A stretch of 20,430 nucleotides of DNA from Bacilli bacterium. GTDB taxonomy: Bacteria; Bacillota_I; Bacilli_A; RFN20; CAG-826. Both the position numbers and the translations under genes were made by a program. The stretch's first letter is position 1. Each line of letters begins with the position of its first letter. The stretch spans positions 1 through 20,430 of the forward strand of contig JAEDJP010000015.1 of NCBI GenBank assembly GCA_016296285.1, written 5' to 3'. Below the pieces are notes generated by a model, which did no database searches, was not told where the DNA came from, and was given only the letters and a program-made list of their open reading frames with translations. Of this stretch, positions 19,540 to 20,430 are shown piece after piece.

Positions 19540-20330
19540 TTTTTGGAAGCCTCCATGACATTTTCCATCAATGCGAGACGGGTCAAAAGCCCAACGCCGC
19601 CGGGAACCGGGGTTTGCAAAGCGACGGGCAAGCCCGGAAGGGCATCCCCGTGCAACTTCCCGTCTTCTCCGCGGTTGATGCCGACATCGACGATGATCGC
19701 GTCTTTTTTATACGTGAAGCGCGAATCGAGATAATGCATTTTCCCGATCGCGACGACAATCAAATCCGCGTGGGCGAGATAAAAAGCCTTGTCCTCTTCC
19801 GAGGTCTTGCTATGCAAAACGGTCACGTTGCAAGAACGGGCAAGGAGCATCTTGGCCATCGGCTTGCCGACGATGTTGCTGCGCCCGAGGACAACCGCGT
19901 TCTTTCCGACGAAAGGGAAGCCGACGGAAGAAAGATATTCGACGATTCCTTTGGGGGTGCAAGGCTCAAACGTCGTGCAAGGATGGAATCCATCGACGTC
20001 TTTTTTGGGATCGACGGTCCATTTCACGGCTTCTTCCTGGATGTGGCGGGGCAAAGGAAGTTGGACGATGATCCCATCGACGGATTCATCGTCATTCAGG
20101 CGGCGGATCTCGGAGAGGAGTTCCTCTTCGGAAATGGTCGTCGGAAAAGAAAGGAGCGTGGCTTCCACCCCGAGTTCTTTCGCATCCCTCATCTTGCCGT
20201 TGACGTAGGCATTGCTTGCGGGATTGTCATTCACTTGCAGAATCGAAAGACGAGGCGCGCGCGGCCGCGCCTTGATTTCCTCGGCGATGACGGCCTTGCG
20301 GGCGGCAACATATTCTTTGATGGTGCTCAT
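19536..20330 (-). CDS. folD: Bifunctional methylene-tetrahydrofolate dehydrogenase/cyclohydrolase
   Basis: A 264-residue FolD, slightly shorter than the usual 280-290. The catalytic Y-V-x-x-K is present as Y42-V-N-G-K46. GIIVQLPLP, DPKKDVDGFH and the NADP-binding GRSNIVGKPMA (about residues 149-159) follow, and the C-terminal TPVPGGVGLLT differs from the usual PGGVGPMT by L-L for P-M. It interconverts 5,10-methylene-, methenyl- and 10-formyl-tetrahydrofolate in the cytosol. It is the first gene of the minus-strand operon folD, ThyX-like, phoH-like. The ATG at 20330 has no Shine-Dalgarno sequence; TAAGAT lies 11 nt upstream, suggesting a leaderless or very short leader mRNA. Confidence 0.95.
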   Translation of the reverse strand: MSTIKEYVAARKAVIAEEIKARPRAPRLSILQVNDNPASNAYVNGKMRDAKELGVEATLLSFPTTISEEELLSEIRRLNDDESVDGIIVQLPLPRHIQEEAVKWTVDPKKDVDGFHPCTTFEPCTPKGIVEYLSSVGFPFVGKNAVVLGRSNIVGKPMAKMLLARSCNVTVLHSKTSEEDKAFYLAHADLIVVAIGKMHYLDSRFTYKKDAIIVDVGINRGEDGKLHGDALPGLPVALQTPVPGGVGLLTRLALMENVMEASKK

Positions 20331-20341
20331 AAACTGTCGTT

Positions 20342-20347
20342 ATCTTA
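20342..20347 (-). promoter_or_regulatory. Possible -10 box of the folD operon
   Basis: TAAGAT on the minus strand ends 11 nt before the folD ATG at 20330, implying a start at about 20335 and a leader of only a few bases. There is no Shine-Dalgarno sequence. TTTCCG 16 nt upstream is a weak -35 box. Confidence 0.35.
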
Positions 20348-20386
20348 ACATGAGGAGCAAATACGGAAAGAGCCAGTTTCTTCAAA

Positions 20387-20412
20387 GAAGAAAAAAGGCG
20401 GCAGTCGCCGCC
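20387..20412 (-). terminator. Intrinsic terminator of a gene upstream of folD, beyond the window
   Basis: On the minus strand GGCGGC-GACT-GCCGCC forms a perfect 6-bp GC stem with a 4-nt loop, followed by TTTTTTCTTC. It ends transcription of a minus-strand gene whose body lies mostly past 20430; the last 18 bases (20413-20430) are too short to identify it. Confidence 0.88.
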
Positions 20413-20430
20413 GGGAGGCATGGATGGCAC

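Overview
The window looks like chromosomal DNA of a bacterium related to Bacillota, probably class Bacilli. It has Shine-Dalgarno-type starts, a CcpA-type cre site, A/T-rich sigma-A promoters, a UvrX/YolD pair and a KdpD/KdpE-like pair. UGA is used as a stop, so this is not a mollicute code. GC content appears moderately high (my impression of the mid-50s percent), and this bias produces long meaningless open frames opposite real genes. I cannot name the species. An uncultured gut Bacilli or Erysipelotrichia-like lineage is a guess. No phage structural genes, IS elements, CRISPR arrays or origins were seen.

Layout. 1-684 (-): start of a carbohydrate-type lipoprotein gene with a clear promoter, a LacI-type operator and a perfect cre match. 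891-2405 (+): MATE exporter. 2426-2944 (-): Nudix hydrolase. 3011-3087 (-): tRNA-Arg(CCG). 3162-3443 (-): ArsR-type regulator. 3715-8606 (+): a six-gene potassium-uptake operon in which every gene overlaps the next: small protein, TrkA-N protein, TrkA-like protein, TrkH, KdpD-like kinase, KdpE-like regulator. 8607-9182: a decayed small membrane-protein gene and two terminators. 9183-9267 (-): tRNA-Leu(CAG). 9288-12612 (-): alpha/beta hydrolase and GH3 beta-glucosidase. 12709-13902 (+): MFS transporter. 13956-14031 (-): tRNA-Ala(GGC). 14314-15878 (+): Y-family polymerase (UvrX type) and YolD-like partner. 15935-17161 (-): M29 aminopeptidase. 17233-18042 (+): DUF308-like membrane protein with a charged tail. 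18156-20330 (-): operon folD, a ThyX-related gene, and a phoH-like ATPase.

How the genes work together. TrkH is the potassium pore. The two RCK proteins would gate it from the cytoplasm, and the kinase/regulator pair would set its expression, perhaps through a TTAACA-N5-TTAACA repeat at 3631-3647. The GH3 enzyme and the co-directional hydrolase suggest use of plant or host glycosides. In the last operon FolD supplies or uses methylene-tetrahydrofolate, the one-carbon donor of ThyX-type enzymes, which makes the divergent ThyX-like protein the most interesting enzyme here.

The points most worth a second look are the all-overlapping potassium operon with a split TrkA and a possible Sm-fold leader protein; the folD/ThyX-like/phoH operon; and three genes (12709, 14314, 20330) that lack a Shine-Dalgarno sequence but have a -10-like hexamer just upstream, as expected for leaderless mRNAs.
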